DNA from: Salmonirosea aquatica
Lineage (GTDB): Bacteria > Bacteroidota > Bacteroidia > Cytophagales > Spirosomataceae
Assembly: GCF_009296315.1 (NCBI RefSeq)
Contig: NZ_WHLY01000002.1
Location: 2,834,501 to 2,898,500 of the forward strand
Direction: 5' to 3'
DNA: 64,000 nt
The notes under the pieces are model-generated. The model made no database searches, was not told the DNA's origin, and saw only the letters and a list, made by a program, of their open reading frames with translations. Position numbers and translations under genes: made by a program. This document shows positions 62,537 through 64,000 of the stretch, in pieces; within the stretch, counting starts at the first letter, position 1, and every line of letters starts with the position of its first letter.

Positions 62537-64000
62537 ATGAAACAATTACTCTTCCTGGCGGTCGCTTTTCTGGCGGCGTGGGGCGTGCGGGCACAAAACG
62601 CAAACCCCAACAACTACAAGGCCAATACGACCTTTGAGCAAATGGGCACCGCCCTACCTACCCCCAACACCTACCGGACTGCCTCGGGAGCGCCCGGCAA
62701 GGAGTACTGGCAACAGCGCGCTGACTACGACATCAAGGCGGAGCTCGACGACGAAAATCAGCGCATTATCGGCTCAGAGGTGATTACGTTTTTCAACAAT
62801 TCGCCTGATGACCTGACCTACATCTGGATGCAATTGGACCAGAACCTATTCGAGAAGGATGCTGTGGGCGGACTGACCCGGACAGGTACCATCAGCGAAA
62901 AGGGGATGAGTACCCGGCAGCTACAGGCGATGAACGCCGGACGCGGGTCGAGCCTCGATCCGAAAAAACAGTATGGCTACAACATCACTGCCGTAAAGGA
63001 TAAGGCGGGTAAAGCGCTGCACCATGTAATCAATGGTACCATGATGCGTATCGACCTACCTACCGCGATGAAGCCCAACACAAACTTTGTGTTCAGCATA
63101 GACTGGAACTACTACATCACCGAGTACTATGGACGTAGTGGCTACGAATTCTACGAAAAAGACGGTAACTATAATTACTTCATCGCGCACTGGTTTCCAC
63201 GCCTGGCCCCTATGATGATGTTTACGGCTGGAATCACAAGCAGTTTCTGGGTCAGGGTGAATTCTCGCTCATTTTTGGAAACTACAAGGTGGCCATCACC
63301 GTACCCGACGACCACATCCTGGGCGCCTCAGGAGAATGCCAGAACTACAATCAGGTACTGACCAGTGATCAGAAGAAACGCTTGAAAGATGCTGAGAACG
63401 CTACTACGCCTGTCATTATCGTGACGCAGGCGGAGGCCATAGAAAACGAGAAAACCAAGCCTACGGGCAAGAAAACTTGGATATACAAGGCCGACAATGT
63501 ACGTGACTTTGCCTTTGCCAGCAGCCGCAAGTTTATCTGGGATGCCATGAAAACCGATGTGTACGGCAATGGCCGTAAGATTTGGTCCATGTCGTTCTAT
63601 CCCAAAGAGGGCAATCCTTTATGGGAGCAGTATTCGACCCGCGCGGTGGAACATACTCTGCGATCGTACGGCAACCGAACGTTCGAGTACCCCTACCCGG
63701 TGGCCATTTCGTGCCATGCTACCGCAGGCGGTGGCATGGAGTACCCCATGATTTCCTTCAACGGCGGCCGGCCCGAACCGGACGGTACCTACAGCGAGGG
63801 TACCAAATACGGCATGATCGGCGTCATTATCCACGAGGTAGGTCACAACTTCTTCCCCATGATCGTGAACTCCGACGAGCGACAGTGGACGTGGATGGAT
63901 GAAGGACTCAATACCTTCTGCCAGTACCTGGCCGAGAAAGAGTGGGACTACAACTACCCTACCCGCCGGGGCGAAGCGCAGAGCATTACCGACTACATGG
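62537..64000 (+). pseudogene. M1-family metallopeptidase, frame-broken and incomplete at the window end
   Basis: Signal peptide (LLFLAVAFLAAWGVRAQ), then an M1 N-terminal beta domain. At 63207-63210 (CCCC) the frame is lost after HWFPRLAP; the correct continuation YDDVYGWNHKQFLGQGEFS is in another frame and runs to the window edge. The zinc motif HEVGHN with the downstream glutamate in DEGLNTF, and the GGGMEYPMI (gluzincin GxMEN-like) motif, identify M1. One restored C gives an intact frame, so sequencing error is likely. The C-terminus lies outside the window. Confidence 0.88.

Noticed and set aside
1-64000. Prophage, plasmid origin or integrative conjugative element
   Set aside because: No structural phage genes, replication proteins or conjugation genes were seen; apart from the IS and the 9.2-16.5 kb pair, the content is ordinary chromosomal genes.

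Overview
The window looks like chromosomal DNA of a Bacteroidota member, most likely order Cytophagales (Spirosomataceae/Dyadobacter-like). The reasons are a ubiE-porT pair (PorT is a type IX secretion factor), thrombospondin-type-3 outer-membrane proteins, DUF2911, DUF6970-like and DUF5672 proteins, heparinase-type polysaccharide genes, promoters of the TTG-N19/20-TAnnTTTG type, and a near absence of Shine-Dalgarno sites. Base composition looks slightly above 50% GC by eye. Family assignments come from reading the protein sequences; no database search was run.

Layout. 0-5 kb: the end of a sensor kinase and its OmpR-type regulator, DUF2911 and TraB/GumN proteins, and a long PurF-like amidotransferase. 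5.08-5.95 kb: a complete IS5-family element (inverted repeats, TAA target duplication) with a broken transposase. 6-9 kb: TSP3 outer-membrane protein, ubiE-porT and tRNA-Val. 9.2-16.5 kb: a two-gene accessory block, a PLD-SNF2 helicase followed with a 10-base overlap by an Eco57I/PglX-like adenine methyltransferase carrying a C-terminal TIR domain. This is the best candidate here for an undescribed defence system. 16.5-21.9 kb: polysaccharide genes (bi-domain oxidoreductase, heparinase II/III, GT4). 22-28 kb: methylglyoxal synthase, thioredoxin-like protein, NuoI with a repeat tail, tandem ABC ATPase, Dps, PdhB. 28-37 kb: envelope and secreted proteins. 37.3-43.6 kb: acetyltransferase, then a housekeeping run yceD-like/rpmF/plsX/fabH/efp/accB/accC for lipid initiation and translation. 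43.7-53.5 kb: transglutaminase, CE15 esterase, short-chain dehydrogenase, cysteine hydrolase, glycosyltransferases, OmpA protein, prmA. 53.6-64 kb: a very large exported protein, plsY, M20 peptidase, MDR reductase, HupE/UreJ-like protein and the start of an M1 peptidase.

Two window-wide signals stand out. The palindrome GGTACC occurs about 105 times by hand count, against about 17 expected, in all reading frames and between genes, but is sparse in the 9.2-16.5 kb block. Separately, four genes (plsX, a short-chain dehydrogenase, the giant exported protein and the M1 peptidase) are each broken by one missing base in a G or C run, and a fifth (a small lipoprotein) probably is too. This points to homopolymer sequencing error rather than real gene decay. 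With those repaired, the window contains both halves of the PlsX/PlsY acyl-transfer route, together with FabH and acetyl-CoA carboxylase subunits.
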